Shown: one piece after another, positions 1-9,007 of the stretch
How positions within the stretch are numbered: position 1 is the stretch's first letter
How the letters are laid out: each line of letters starts with the position of its first letter
Origin: Paracidovorax avenae
GTDB lineage: Bacteria > Pseudomonadota > Gammaproteobacteria > Burkholderiales > Burkholderiaceae_C
Assembly (NCBI RefSeq): GCF_040892545.1
Contig: NZ_CP156079.1
Span: 5,119,501 to 5,183,500 of the forward strand
Reading direction: 5' to 3'
DNA: 64,000 nt
Translations under genes and position numbers: made by a program
Notes under the pieces: model-generated
What the model was told of the DNA's origin: nothing
The model's input: only the letters and a program-made list of their open reading frames with translations
The model's database searches: none

Positions 1-55
1 CGGCTGACGCCCTCCCCGCACGCCAAGCCCAGCACGCATTCCCCGAGGAACCGCC

Positions 56-838
56 ATGATCAACTCGCTCTGGATCGCCAAGACCGGCATGTCCGCCCAG
101 CAGACGCAGCTGGACGTGATCTCCCACAACCTCGCCAACGTATCCACCACCGGCTACAAGCGCAACAACGCGGTGTTCGAGGACCTGATCTACCAGAACC
201 TGCGCCAGGTGGGCGCGCAGACCACCGAGCAGAACCAGCTGCCCACCGGCCTGCACCTGGGCCTGGGCGTGCGCACGGTGGCCACCAGCCGCAACTTCAC
301 GCAGGGCAGCCTGGCGCAGTCCAACAACAACCTGGACGTGGCCATCAACGGCAACGGCTTCTTCCAGGTGACGATGCCGGACGGCACCACGGGCTACACG
401 CGCGACGGGTCGTTCCAGCTCGACTCCCAGGGGCGACTGGTCACCTCCAGCGGCCTGCCCGTGGCCAACGGCATCACCGTGCCAGCCAACGCCACGGGCA
501 TCAGCATCAGCACGGACGGCATCGTCTCGGCCACCGTGCCGGGGACGACCGCGCCGCAGCAGATCGGCACCCTGGGCATGGCGAGCTTCATCAACTCGGC
601 CGGCCTGGAGCCGATCGGGCAGAACCTGTTCAAGGAATCCGAGGCGTCGGGCCAGCCCCAGCAGGGCACGCCCGGCACCAACGGCCTGGGCATCATCCGC
701 CAGGGCTTCCTGGAAACCTCCAACGTGAACGTGGTGGAAGAGCTGGTGTCCATGATCCAGACCCAGCGCGCCTACGAGATGAATTCCAAGGCCATCCAGA
801 CATCCGACCAGATGCTGGCCAAGCTCGCGCAGCTGTGA
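56..838 (+). CDS. flgG: Flagellar distal rod protein FlgG
   Basis: This 260-residue protein builds the distal rod of the flagellar basal body, crossing the periplasm towards the P and L rings. The N-terminal rod/hook signature HNLAN lies at residues 24-28. The C-terminus (about 222-260) has the family helix with NVVEELV and [11 protein letters not shown]. The length matches the usual 260-262 residues. The ATG follows a CGAGGAA ribosome site. The first bases of the window (a TGA at 5-7) are probably the end of flgF. The stop codon touches the reading frame of flgH, so the genes are co-transcribed. Confidence 0.98.
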   Translation: MINSLWIAKTGMSAQQTQLDVISHNLANVSTTGYKRNNAVFEDLIYQNLRQVGAQTTEQNQLPTGLHLGLGVRTVATSRNFTQGSLAQSNNNLDVAINGNGFFQVTMPDGTTGYTRDGSFQLDSQGRLVTSSGLPVANGITVPANATGISISTDGIVSATVPGTTAPQQIGTLGMASFINSAGLEPIGQNLFKESEASGQPQQGTPGTNGLGIIRQGFLETSNVNVVEELVSMIQTQRAYEMNSKAIQTSDQMLAKLAQL

Positions 839-879
839 TGCGCGCCCTCCCCTTCCTGACCACTGCCGGGATACCGACC

Positions 880-1593
880 ATGCCGCACACTGCCGCCCCC
901 TTCATCCTCCGCGCAGCCCCGCTGCGCCTCGCCGCCGTGGCCGCCCTGCTGGCCGCCACGGGCTGCGCCTCCGTCAATCCGCCGCCGCCGATCGACATGC
1001 CGCCCACCCAGGCGCCGATCGCCGTGCAGACCGCTCCCCGCGCGACCGGGCCGGCAACCGGCAGCCTGTTCCATGCGGCCAGCTACAGGCCGGCGTTCGA
1101 GGACCGCCGCGCGCGGCTGGTGGGCGACATCGTCACCATCCAGATCGTGGAGACGATCTCCGCATCGCAGAAGTCCAGCTCCAAGGTGGACCGCACGGCC
1201 GCCAACACGGCCGGCGTGAGCGCGTTTCCCTTCATCGGCGCGAGCGACCTCGGCAAGCTGAAGCTGGGCGGCAACAGCACCAACAACTTCGAAGGCAAGG
1301 GCGACCTGCAGAGCACCAACACCTTCACCGGCACCATCACCACCACGGTGGTGGATGTGCTGCCCAATGGCCACCTCGTGATCGCGGGCGAGAAGCAGAT
1401 CGGCGTGGCCGAGAACGTGGACGTGCTGCGCTTCTCGGGCACCGTGGATCCGCGATCGCTGCAGCCGGGCAGCGTGGTGAGTTCCACCCTGGTGGCCAAT
1501 GCCCGCGTGCAGTCGCGCGGGCGGGGCTCTCCGGCCGAAGCGCAGGCCATGGGATGGCTGGCGCGGGCGTTCAATTCGGTGGCACCGTTCTGA
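880..1593 (+). CDS. flgH: Flagellar L-ring lipoprotein FlgH
   Basis: FlgH forms the outer-membrane L-ring through which the rod passes. With the ATG at 880 it has 237 residues, close to the family norm of about 230. It begins with a hydrophobic signal ending in an ATGC lipobox; Cys29 would be lipidated. The central region has DIVTIQIVETISASQKS, typical of FlgH. A longer form from 838 (overlapping the flgG stop) is open but would put 14 extra residues before a normal lipoprotein signal, so 880 is preferred. The operon is interrupted directly after this gene by hipBA on the other strand. Confidence 0.96.
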   Translation: MPHTAAPFILRAAPLRLAAVAALLAATGCASVNPPPPIDMPPTQAPIAVQTAPRATGPATGSLFHAASYRPAFEDRRARLVGDIVTIQIVETISASQKSSSKVDRTAANTAGVSAFPFIGASDLGKLKLGGNSTNNFEGKGDLQSTNTFTGTITTTVVDVLPNGHLVIAGEKQIGVAENVDVLRFSGTVDPRSLQPGSVVSSTLVANARVQSRGRGSPAEAQAMGWLARAFNSVAPF

Positions 1594-1633
1594 GGTTCCG
1601 ATGTGCGTAGTACGGCCGCGTGCAAGGGCCAGG

Positions 1634-2956
1634 CTACCGCACGAACCTCAGCATGTCTGCGATCACTACATGGCGTATCGCACGCAGCAGGTGCAGTTCG
1701 GCGGCCCGGGTTTCGGGCGGGATCTGGGCGAGGATCGGCATGGCTCCATATTCCGCCGTCATGCGCTCGATCAGTCCGTCCGCGGCATCCGGCAACCGCG
1801 CGATCATCCTGGCGGTTTCCCGGACCGCCGTGCCTTTGCCGAGGCCCAGTTCCATCCCGGTGGCCACCAGTTTTTCCTGCGTGACCTCGCAGAAATTCGC
1901 TGCGCCGGCCACCGGCATGGCCAGGGTTTCGGCGGGCCATACCCTCGTGGACGGCCCGTCCGCCAAAGCCGGCGTGTGGTAGACCGCCGTGCAGAGCAGA
2001 TCGCAGAAGGGCGCCACGCGCATGCCTTCCGAATCGATGAGGAATGAGATGTTCTTCAGGTGGCAATCCGAGTTGCCGACCAGGGTATTGAACAGGATCC
2101 AGCGGAATATCTCCAGTCTCGCCACGGCCCTGTTCAAGCACAGCCCGACGAGCCGCAGCAACGCGGGAAAGGTTGCGCTCGCGTACTTGTTGTGCCCGCT
2201 TTCGTTCAATGCCTGGCTGCCATCCACCGCATGCACGCGCAGCGGTCGACCATCCGCTCCGCGGATGCGGTCGAAGCGCTCGATGATGTACACGGGCTCG
2301 GGAACATAGAGACGCCATACCGAGGGCACCCTCACGCCCAGCATGGCCGCCAGACGCATCGTGAAGGTTTCGTTCACCACTGAGCGTGGATACCCGACTG
2401 CCGTGGAGTCGGGCTTGAGGATGTGCGTAGAGGCGCTGCCCTTCAAAGGTTCGGCCAGCCCGCCCGTCGCGGGATCGAAGCAGACAACCATCTTGTGCTG
2501 CGCACCCGCCAGCGACATGCGCTTGGGGGCCTGCCGGTGAAGTGACGCCACCGGCAGCTTGCGGATGCGCGCGGACAGCACCTCATGGCTGAGTTCCTGC
2601 GTACCCTGCACCGCGTCTTCAGCACCGTGGGGTTGCAGCACCAGAGCTCCGGCCGACTCGGCCCCGAGCCGCTCAAGCAGCCCGAAGGCGTCTTCTGCCG
2701 GAACACCTTCTTCCCTGCCGATCACGGTGCGCAGCGTCTCTTCGGGAAGGAGGTTGTCGAAGAACCACTGCACCGGCCGGACCGTGGCACCATCCAGCAG
2801 CGGCTCCGGACCCAGCGGCAAAGAGGGAGACAGCGGATAGGGATGGCGACGGGACAGCCAACTGGCAGCGTACTGAAAGACCCAGAGGTTGTTCTGCTCG
2901 GTCAAGTCGCCCATCCATTCGCCGTTGATGAGCACGGCCAAGGTGCGTTGGCTCAC
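1634..2956 (-). CDS. hipA: HipA-family serine/threonine kinase toxin
   Basis: The 440-residue length equals that of E. coli HipA, the kinase toxin that inactivates a tRNA synthetase and causes growth arrest. Visible motifs are the N-terminal couple_HipA region (1-100), a glycine-rich loop SLAGAQHK at 148-155, a candidate ATP-binding Lys181 in HILKPD, the catalytic loop GNSDCHLKN at 294-302 (Asp297) and FCDL with Asp319 for metal binding. All key residues look intact. The start overlaps the stop of hipB by 4 bases, the usual antitoxin-first order. The pair lies antisense inside the flagellar operon and is less GC-biased than its neighbours, which suggests acquisition. The substrate cannot be read from the sequence. 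Confidence 0.92.
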   Translation of the reverse strand: MSQRTLAVLINGEWMGDLTEQNNLWVFQYAASWLSRRHPYPLSPSLPLGPEPLLDGATVRPVQWFFDNLLPEETLRTVIGREEGVPAEDAFGLLERLGAESAGALVLQPHGAEDAVQGTQELSHEVLSARIRKLPVASLHRQAPKRMSLAGAQHKMVVCFDPATGGLAEPLKGSASTHILKPDSTAVGYPRSVVNETFTMRLAAMLGVRVPSVWRLYVPEPVYIIERFDRIRGADGRPLRVHAVDGSQALNESGHNKYASATFPALLRLVGLCLNRAVARLEIFRWILFNTLVGNSDCHLKNISFLIDSEGMRVAPFCDLLCTAVYHTPALADGPSTRVWPAETLAMPVAGAANFCEVTQEKLVATGMELGLGKGTAVRETARMIARLPDAADGLIERMTAEYGAMPILAQIPPETRAAELHLLRAIRHVVIADMLRFVR

Positions 2957-3306
2957 TTGCGTTTTACCCTGGCAGACCTTACCGACTCAATGACATTCGG
3001 GGACAGCTCATAACTCTCAAGAAGAGCTCGCTCCACTTTCAGCAATGCTGCCTTCTCTTGATCCCCCATCAGCCGCTCATGAACATCATCAGGTATCTCT
3101 ACCTTGAACCTGACGCCTAATTCCTTCAAGACCTTCAGCGCGCGGCCCATCTGAACGGTTTCTTTCCCATACTCCAGATCGCGCACATAGACATGGCTCA
3201 CTCCCGCACTGCCAGCCAAGTCGTCTTGGCGGACGCCATGGGCTTTGCGCGCGGCGCGGATGACTTGGCCGATGTCGCCAACATCGTTGATCAAATAGTT
3301 CTTCAT
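2953..3306 (-). CDS. hipB: HipB-like Xre antitoxin
   Basis: This 117-residue protein carries an N-terminal Xre/Cro helix-turn-helix (about 13-70) with IGQVIRAARKAHGVRQDDLAGSAGVS and the recognition segment HVYVRDLEYGK. A C-terminal extension of about 45 residues follows. In HipBA systems the antitoxin binds HipA and represses its own operon. The start at 3306 (MKNY) is chosen over an in-frame ATG four codons upstream because AGTGCTCCATG upstream supports either weakly and MKNY aligns with typical starts. Stop and hipA start overlap (ATGA). Two 21-bp near-repeats upstream are candidate operators. Confidence 0.9.
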   Translation of the reverse strand: MKNYLINDVGDIGQVIRAARKAHGVRQDDLAGSAGVSHVYVRDLEYGKETVQMGRALKVLKELGVRFKVEIPDDVHERLMGDQEKAALLKVERALLESYELSPNVIESVRSARVKRK

Positions 3307-3321
3307 GGAGCACTCCAATAG

Positions 3322-3342
3322 AAGTGATTGCTTAGATTTTAC
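3322..3342. repeat. 21-bp repeat upstream of hipB, copy 1 (candidate operator)
   Basis: The copy contains the core GCTTAGATTT at 3330-3339 and matches copy 2 (3424-3444) at 17 of 21 positions in the same orientation, 102 bp apart. It lies 16 bp from the hipB start codon, where autoregulatory HipB sites are normally found. The operator role is inferred. The alternative is a relic of the insertion event. Confidence 0.5.
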
Positions 3343-3423
3343 CTACGTTGAGCGCAATCCAAGTTCAAAATAGAAATGATCACTGCGATCTTCATGAGCC
3401 AATTCAAGAAGCAATAAAAAAAT

Positions 3424-3444
3424 AAATGACCGCTTAGATTTCAC
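3424..3444. repeat. 21-bp repeat upstream of hipB, copy 2 (candidate operator)
   Basis: Second copy of the same element, with core GCTTAGATTT at 3432-3441. It sits in an AT-rich stretch between hipB and flgI, so a bound HipB complex could also affect any promoter that serves flgI. A partial third half (AAATGATCAC, near 3376) resembles the left part of the repeat. Confidence 0.5.
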
Positions 3445-3559
3445 AAGAAATTCCTACGCTGCAAGATGCTCCACCAGCTTGGCATCCAGCCAAGAAAGCG
3501 GGTGATCCGGCGGCTTTTCCCTCCATCTCCCGGGGCCCTCCGATCCCACAATCGGTGCC

Positions 3560-4726
3560 ATGAAGTCTCCTGCCCCCACCTCCTTCCTCGCACGCGCGCA
3601 CCGGGCCGCCCTGCGGCTGGGGCTCGCGCATGGCCTCGCCGCGCTCGCCCTGCTGGGGGCGGTGGCGCCAGCGCATGCGCTGCGCATCAAGGAAGTGGCG
3701 GCCGTGCAGGGGGTGCGCAGCAACCAGCTGACGGGCTACGGTCTGGTCGTGGGCCTGGACGGCACGGGCGACCAGACGACGCAGATGCCCATCACCACGC
3801 AGGCGCTGACCAACTACCTGCAGCAGATGGGCATCAGCCTGCCGCCCGGCACGGCGGCACCGCAGCTCAAGAACGTGGCCACGGTGATCGTGACGGCGCA
3901 GCTGCCGGCGTTCGCCCAGCCCGGGCAATTCATCGACGTGAACGTGTCCTCCCTGGGCAATGCCAAGTCGCTCAAGGGCGGCACGCTGATCGCCACGCCG
4001 CTGCGCGGCGCCGACGGCGAGATCTACGCGCTGGCGCAGGGCAACCTGGTGGTGGGCGGCGCGGGCGCCGCTGCCGGCGGCAGCAAGGTGCAGATCAACC
4101 ACCTGAGCGCGGGCCGCATTCCCGAGGGCGCGCAGGTGGAGCGCTCCGTGCCCACGCCGCTGCATGACGGCGACACGATCAACCTGGGCCTCAATGCCTC
4201 CGATTTCCAGACCGCGCGCAAGGTGGCGCAGGCCATCAACGACAAGCTCGGCAAGGGAGCATCCATCGCCACCGCGCTGGACGGCCGCACGGTGCAGGTG
4301 CGGGCGCCGCAGGATCCGGGTGGCCGGGTGAACTTCATCGCCGACCTGGAGGAATTGCCGGTGGCCGACACCACGCCGTCCGCCAAGGTCGTCATCAACG
4401 CGCGCACCGGCTCGATCGTGCTCAACCAGGCCGTCACGCTGGGGCCCTGCGCGATCGCGCACGGCAACCTGTCGATCACGATCAGTTCCACGCCGGTGAT
4501 CAGCCAGCCCAATCCGCTGTCGCAGGGCCAGACCGTGGTCGCGCAGAAGAGCGACATCGCGATCAAGCAGGAGCCGGGCAACATCATCCAGATGCCGCCG
4601 TCTCCGCAGCTCGCCGACGTGGTGCGCGCACTCAACACGCTCGGCGCCACGCCGCAGGACCTCCTGGCCATCCTGCAGGCCATCAAGGCCGCGGGCGCGC
4701 TCAATGCCGAACTGGAGGTCATCTGA
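3560..4726 (+). CDS. flgI: Flagellar P-ring protein FlgI
   Basis: FlgI assembles the periplasmic P-ring around the rod. The 388-residue product has a long Sec signal peptide with probable cleavage after AHA at residue 40. The mature protein starts LRIKEVAAVQGVRSNQL and continues with LTGYGLVVGLDGTGD, the family hallmark. The C-terminus has the expected PQDLLAILQAIKAAGAL before a final acidic residue. In related genomes the gene follows flgH directly. Here 1.97 kb with hipBA intervenes, so transcription from upstream must cross an antisense cassette or a new promoter must serve flgI-L. Confidence 0.97.
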   Translation: MKSPAPTSFLARAHRAALRLGLAHGLAALALLGAVAPAHALRIKEVAAVQGVRSNQLTGYGLVVGLDGTGDQTTQMPITTQALTNYLQQMGISLPPGTAAPQLKNVATVIVTAQLPAFAQPGQFIDVNVSSLGNAKSLKGGTLIATPLRGADGEIYALAQGNLVVGGAGAAAGGSKVQINHLSAGRIPEGAQVERSVPTPLHDGDTINLGLNASDFQTARKVAQAINDKLGKGASIATALDGRTVQVRAPQDPGGRVNFIADLEELPVADTTPSAKVVINARTGSIVLNQAVTLGPCAIAHGNLSITISSTPVISQPNPLSQGQTVVAQKSDIAIKQEPGNIIQMPPSPQLADVVRALNTLGATPQDLLAILQAIKAAGALNAELEVI

Positions 4727-4768
4727 TGGCCGCCCTGTCCGCCACCGCCTGACCGCCGGGAGACCGCC

Positions 4769-5671
4769 ATGTCGCTCAGCCTGACGTCCTCCGCCCCCGC
4801 CACGGCCTCGAATGCGCTGGCGGTGGATGCGCGCTCGCTGGATGCGCTGAAGTTCCAGGCCGGGCAGAACGACCCGAAGGCCGCGAAGGAAGCGGCCAAG
4901 CAGTTCGAATCGCTCTTCATGCGCGAGATGATCAAGAGCATGCGCGAGGCGACGATGAAGTCCGGCCTGATGGAAGGCGAGCAGGGCAACCTGGGCCAGG
5001 ACATGCTGGACCAGCAGTTCTCGGTGCAGATGTCGGGCCTGCAGGGCGGGCTCTCGGAAGCCATCCAGCGCCAGCTCACCCGCCAGATCGGCGGCGGCCA
5101 GGAGGCCGCACCCACGTTTTCCCCGCCGTCCACGCTGAGCCTGCAGCCACAGCAGTCCGCGCGCGCCGCGGCGGCCGCCAACGCCTACGCACCGGCCCCC
5201 AAGGGCCGCGACGGTTTCGTGCAGCACCACCGCGACGCGGCCGAACGCGTGGCGCAGGAAAGCGGCATTCCCGCCAGCTTCATGCTCGGCCAGGCCGGGC
5301 ACGAGACCGGCTGGGGCCGCAGCGAGATCCGCAGCAAGGACGGCAGCAACTCCTTCAACCTGTTCGGCATCAAGGCCGGCAAGGGCTGGACGGGCAAGGT
5401 GGCGGAGGTGACCACCACCGAATACATCAACGGCACGCCGCGCAAGGTGACGGCCAAGTTCCGCGCCTATGACTCCTATGAAGACTCCTTCAAGGACTAC
5501 GCGCGCCTCATCAACGACAACCCGCGCTACGAAAAGGCCCGCAGCAAGACGCATTCGGCCGTGGCCTATGCAGCCGAACTGCAGAAGGCGGGCTACGCGA
5601 CGGACCCCGAGTACGCGCACAAGCTGAGCCGGGCCATCCACAGCACGCTGCGCGTGGGGCCCTCGGCATGA
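4769..5671 (+). CDS. flgJ: Flagellar rod cap / peptidoglycan hydrolase FlgJ
   Basis: FlgJ caps the growing rod and opens the peptidoglycan. The 300-residue protein has both expected halves: an N-terminal rod-binding domain (about 30-105, with QFESLFMREMIKSMR) and a C-terminal glucosaminidase/muramidase domain (about 145-298). Glu179 in AGHETGWG is the predicted catalytic acid, followed by FNLFGIKAG. An Ala/Pro-rich linker (about 110-147) joins them. It starts 42 bp after flgI and ends 16 bp before flgK. The enzymatic half appears intact. Confidence 0.97.
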   Translation: MSLSLTSSAPATASNALAVDARSLDALKFQAGQNDPKAAKEAAKQFESLFMREMIKSMREATMKSGLMEGEQGNLGQDMLDQQFSVQMSGLQGGLSEAIQRQLTRQIGGGQEAAPTFSPPSTLSLQPQQSARAAAAANAYAPAPKGRDGFVQHHRDAAERVAQESGIPASFMLGQAGHETGWGRSEIRSKDGSNSFNLFGIKAGKGWTGKVAEVTTTEYINGTPRKVTAKFRAYDSYEDSFKDYARLINDNPRYEKARSKTHSAVAYAAELQKAGYATDPEYAHKLSRAIHSTLRVGPSA

Positions 5672-5687
5672 AGACGGGTGAACGCAC

Positions 5688-7619
5688 ATGAGCCTGCTCA
5701 ACGTCGGCGCGCGCGCCCTCCTCGCCAACCAGGTGGCCCTGCAGACCACCGGCCACAACATCGCCAACGTCAATACCGCGGGCTATTCGCGGCAGACGCT
5801 GTCGCTGCAGACCGTGCAGGGGCAGTTCACCGGCGGCGGCTACATCGGCCAGGGTGTGGACGTGCAGACCATCCTGCGCAACCACAACGAATTGCTGACC
5901 CGGCAGGCCGCGGCGGCGGATTCCGCCCAGTCGGCCGACAAGACGCGCGCGGAGCGGCTGTCGCAGCTGCAGGACGTGTTCAGCGGAGGTACCAGCGGAC
6001 TGGGCGCCGCGATCACCGACATGCTGAACTCCTTCAAGGACGTGGTGGCCTCGCCGACGGACATGACCGCGCGCACCGTCACCATCACCCGCATGGACGA
6101 GACCGCCGCGCGCATGCGCTCGGCGGCCGAGCGCGTGAACGAGATCCAGTACACGGTGAAGGAGCAGCTCACGGGCGACGTGAACGCGATCAACAGCCTG
6201 GCCAAGCAGATGGCGAGCGTGAACGAGCAGATCGCGCGCGTGAAGGGCAACGGGCAGACGCCCAACGACCTGCTGGACCAGCGCGACCAGATCATCCGCC
6301 AGATCAACCAGTACGTGCAGACCACCCAGGTGGCCGCGGACGACGGCACCGTGGGGCTGTTCGTGGCGGGCAGCCAGCCGCTCGTGCTGGGTACCACGGC
6401 CACGCCGCTGGACGTGCAGGAGTCGAGCCAGTTCCCGGGCAGCGGCCAGTTGAAGGTGTATTTCAGCCCGCCCGGCACCAAGCCCATCGAGCTGGACGAC
6501 AGCATGCTCGCGGGGGGCGAGCTCTCGGGGCTGCTGCGCTTCCACAACAACGACCTCGCCGAGGGCCGCAACCTGCTGGGCCGCATGGCGCAGGCCATCG
6601 GCATGACGATGAATGCCCAGCACAAGCTCGGCATCACGCTGGACGGCCAGGCCGGCAAGGACCTGTTCTCGGTGCCCACCAGCATGCCCGGCTATACCAG
6701 CGGCACGGCGGCGGGGAATGTGTCGTTTTCCGACGCCACCAAGTTCGCCGCCTCGGACTACGAAGTGCGCTTCACCACGCCCCCCGCGGGCCAGGTGGTG
6801 CGCCTGTCCGACGGCAAGGCCACGGCCTTCACCGACCTCGCGAACCTCGCGGGGCAGCAGATCGACGGGCTCAACTTCAACATGACGGCCGCGGGCGCCG
6901 CCGGTGAGCGGGTGCTCTTCAAACCCTTCAGCAGCACGGCGCTGAACATCCAGGCCAAGGTGCTGTCGCCGCGCGACCTCGCAGCCGCCAGCCCCGTCAA
7001 CGCCTCCATGGGCACGACGAACAACGGCTCGCTGCAGCTGAGCTCCGTCCAGGCCGCCTCCAACCCCTACACGCTGCCGCCGACCCCGGGGGGCGTGACC
7101 CTGACGTTCGACGCGGGCCCGCCATCCACCTACGGGGTGACGGGATCGACCTCGCCGGCCTCGGGCACCACCGGGCTCGCCTATACGCCGGGCCAGCCCA
7201 TCACCATCGACGGCTGGCAGATCACGCTGAAGGGCACGCCGGGCACGGGCGACACGGTGAAGGTGGGCAACTCGCTCGATCCGCAGTATGGCGACGCCTA
7301 CAAGCGCAACGCGGGCAATGCCTCGGCGATGGACGCGCTGGCCGACGTGAAGATGTTCGACGACGCCACCATGAGCGACGGTTATGCCGGCCTGATGGCC
7401 CAGGTGGGCACGCGCACGCAGAACGCCAAGTACGCCTCGGATGTTTCCGCCACCATCTCCACCAACCTCGAACGCGACCGCACCGCCGTCTCGGGCGTGA
7501 ACCTGGACGAGGAAGCCGCCAAGCTGATCCAGTACCAGCAGGCCTACCAGGCCTCTGCCAAGGTGCTGCAGATCGCGCAGAACATTTTCGACAACCTGAT
7601 CCAGACGATGGGCCGCTGA
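5688..7619 (+). CDS. flgK: Hook-filament junction protein 1, FlgK
   Basis: FlgK links hook to filament and is exported by the flagellar apparatus. The 643-residue product begins with the HAP signature (NVGARALLANQVALQTTGHN then IANVNTAGYSRQ) and ends with the coiled C-terminal helix containing LDEEAAKLIQYQQAYQASAK and IFDNLIQ. The centre (about 200-560) is variable, as usual for the exposed domains. It is preceded by GGTGAACGCACATG with a modest ribosome site. It is followed after 36 bp by flgL, the standard order. Confidence 0.97.
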   Translation: MSLLNVGARALLANQVALQTTGHNIANVNTAGYSRQTLSLQTVQGQFTGGGYIGQGVDVQTILRNHNELLTRQAAAADSAQSADKTRAERLSQLQDVFSGGTSGLGAAITDMLNSFKDVVASPTDMTARTVTITRMDETAARMRSAAERVNEIQYTVKEQLTGDVNAINSLAKQMASVNEQIARVKGNGQTPNDLLDQRDQIIRQINQYVQTTQVAADDGTVGLFVAGSQPLVLGTTATPLDVQESSQFPGSGQLKVYFSPPGTKPIELDDSMLAGGELSGLLRFHNNDLAEGRNLLGRMAQAIGMTMNAQHKLGITLDGQAGKDLFSVPTSMPGYTSGTAAGNVSFSDATKFAASDYEVRFTTPPAGQVVRLSDGKATAFTDLANLAGQQIDGLNFNMTAAGAAGERVLFKPFSSTALNIQAKVLSPRDLAAASPVNASMGTTNNGSLQLSSVQAASNPYTLPPTPGGVTLTFDAGPPSTYGVTGSTSPASGTTGLAYTPGQPITIDGWQITLKGTPGTGDTVKVGNSLDPQYGDAYKRNAGNASAMDALADVKMFDDATMSDGYAGLMAQVGTRTQNAKYASDVSATISTNLERDRTAVSGVNLDEEAAKLIQYQQAYQASAKVLQIAQNIFDNLIQTMGR

Positions 7620-7655
7620 CGCCGCCCGCGCCGCACCGGCCTTCCGGAGATCGCC

Positions 7656-8942
7656 ATGAGCACCTTCTACCGCACCGCCTCCGCCAACCAGTACGACAAC
7701 GCGCTGCGCAACCTGTCGCAGCGCCAGACCGCGCTGTCCAACCTGCAGGAGAACCTGACCTCGGGCAAGCGCGTGGTGCGCGCGAGCGACGATCCGGTGG
7801 CAGCGGCCCAGGCGGAGCGCGCCATCACGCGCCTCTCGCGCGTGCAGAGCGAGCAGCGCGCGCTGGAGAACGCGCGCAACACCGTCACGCAGGCCGAGTC
7901 CACGCTCGGCCAGGCGGTGGACATCGTGCAGGAGCTGCGCCAGCTCATCGTGAACGCAGGTGGCGGCTCGCTCAAGCCCGAAGACCGCAAGACCATGATG
8001 AACCAGGTGCAGGGCCTGCGCGAGCAGCTCTCCGACCTGGTCAACCGCAAGGACACGAACGGGCTGCCGCTGCTGGGCGCCCTGGGCAGTGCGCTCGCGC
8101 CCTTCCTGGGCCCGCAGACCGGCAGCCCCGACTACAGCTTCGCCGGCCAGGCGGGACAGGCCTCCGGCTCGGCCACCTCGCTGCCGCTGTCGCTCGACGG
8201 CGAGTCGGCCTTCATGTTCCAGCCCAAGCGCGACGGCGTCTATACGGCCTCGGTGAGCAACATCCCCTCGGGCCGCCTGCTGGTGACGGACGGCGTGAAG
8301 CCGGTGAACACGTCCCAGGTCACGGGCGACGACTACCAGATCGTGTTCAGCGGCGTGGGCCCCGGCGCGACGGCGGGCACCACCACGGCCACCTACACCA
8401 TCACCAACACGACCACGGGCGTGTCGTCCGCACCGGTCACGGTGCCCGACTTCCCGTCCGACAAGCCCGTATCGATCGCGGTGACCGGCATTCCGGGCGT
8501 GAGCTTCAATATCACCGGCACGCCCACCAAGCAGTCCGACGGCACCTACAACTTCTCGCCGGCGAACGGCGATACCGTCACGCTCAAGCCCAGCGCCAGC
8601 ATCTTCAGCACCATCGACCAGGCGATCCGCGACATCGGCAGCGCCGGCAACAGCAACGCGGCCGCACAGGCCGTGGGCCAGGCACTGAACAACATCGACA
8701 TCGGCATGGAGCGCATCCACAACATGCGCGGCTATGCCGGCGAACTGCTCAACCGCGCCGACCGCATCACGGGCGACCAGGACAAGCGCTCGGTGCAGCT
8801 CGAGGCGGACCGCTCGCGTGCCGAAGATCTCGATATGATCAAGGGCATATCCGACTTCCAGAACAACCAGACCGGCTACCAGGCAGCGCTGCAGTCCTAT
8901 GCCCAGGTGCAAAAGCTGTCGCTCTTCAACTACATCGGCTGA
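7656..8942 (+). CDS. flgL: Hook-filament junction protein 3, FlgL
   Basis: FlgL is the second junction protein, onto which flagellin polymerises. The 428-residue sequence has the flagellin-like N-terminus (QYDNALRNLSQRQTALSNLQ and LTSGKRVVRASDDPVAAAQA) and the C-terminal DMIKGISDFQNNQTGYQAALQ helix. It is longer than the enteric protein (317) because of a Thr/Gly-rich insert near residues 150-310, as in other Burkholderiales. A GGAG site precedes the ATG. It is the last flagellar gene before the HDOD protein. Confidence 0.96.
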   Translation: MSTFYRTASANQYDNALRNLSQRQTALSNLQENLTSGKRVVRASDDPVAAAQAERAITRLSRVQSEQRALENARNTVTQAESTLGQAVDIVQELRQLIVNAGGGSLKPEDRKTMMNQVQGLREQLSDLVNRKDTNGLPLLGALGSALAPFLGPQTGSPDYSFAGQAGQASGSATSLPLSLDGESAFMFQPKRDGVYTASVSNIPSGRLLVTDGVKPVNTSQVTGDDYQIVFSGVGPGATAGTTTATYTITNTTTGVSSAPVTVPDFPSDKPVSIAVTGIPGVSFNITGTPTKQSDGTYNFSPANGDTVTLKPSASIFSTIDQAIRDIGSAGNSNAAAQAVGQALNNIDIGMERIHNMRGYAGELLNRADRITGDQDKRSVQLEADRSRAEDLDMIKGISDFQNNQTGYQAALQSYAQVQKLSLFNYIG

Positions 8943-9007
8943 GCTGAATCGAGACAAGCGGGGCATCGGACCCGGCCCCTCCGCCGGCCCGCCCCGCAAA
9001 GCCCAAC

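Noticed and set aside
3434..5773. Minus-strand frame of 779 codons opposite flgI-flgJ
   Set aside because: Shadow of two clear flagellar genes, with no recognisable protein.
5511..8999. Very long minus-strand frame (1162 codons) across flgJ-flgL
   Set aside because: It is the antisense of well-supported flagellar genes. The product is Arg/His/Ala-rich with no motif, as expected from high third-position GC.
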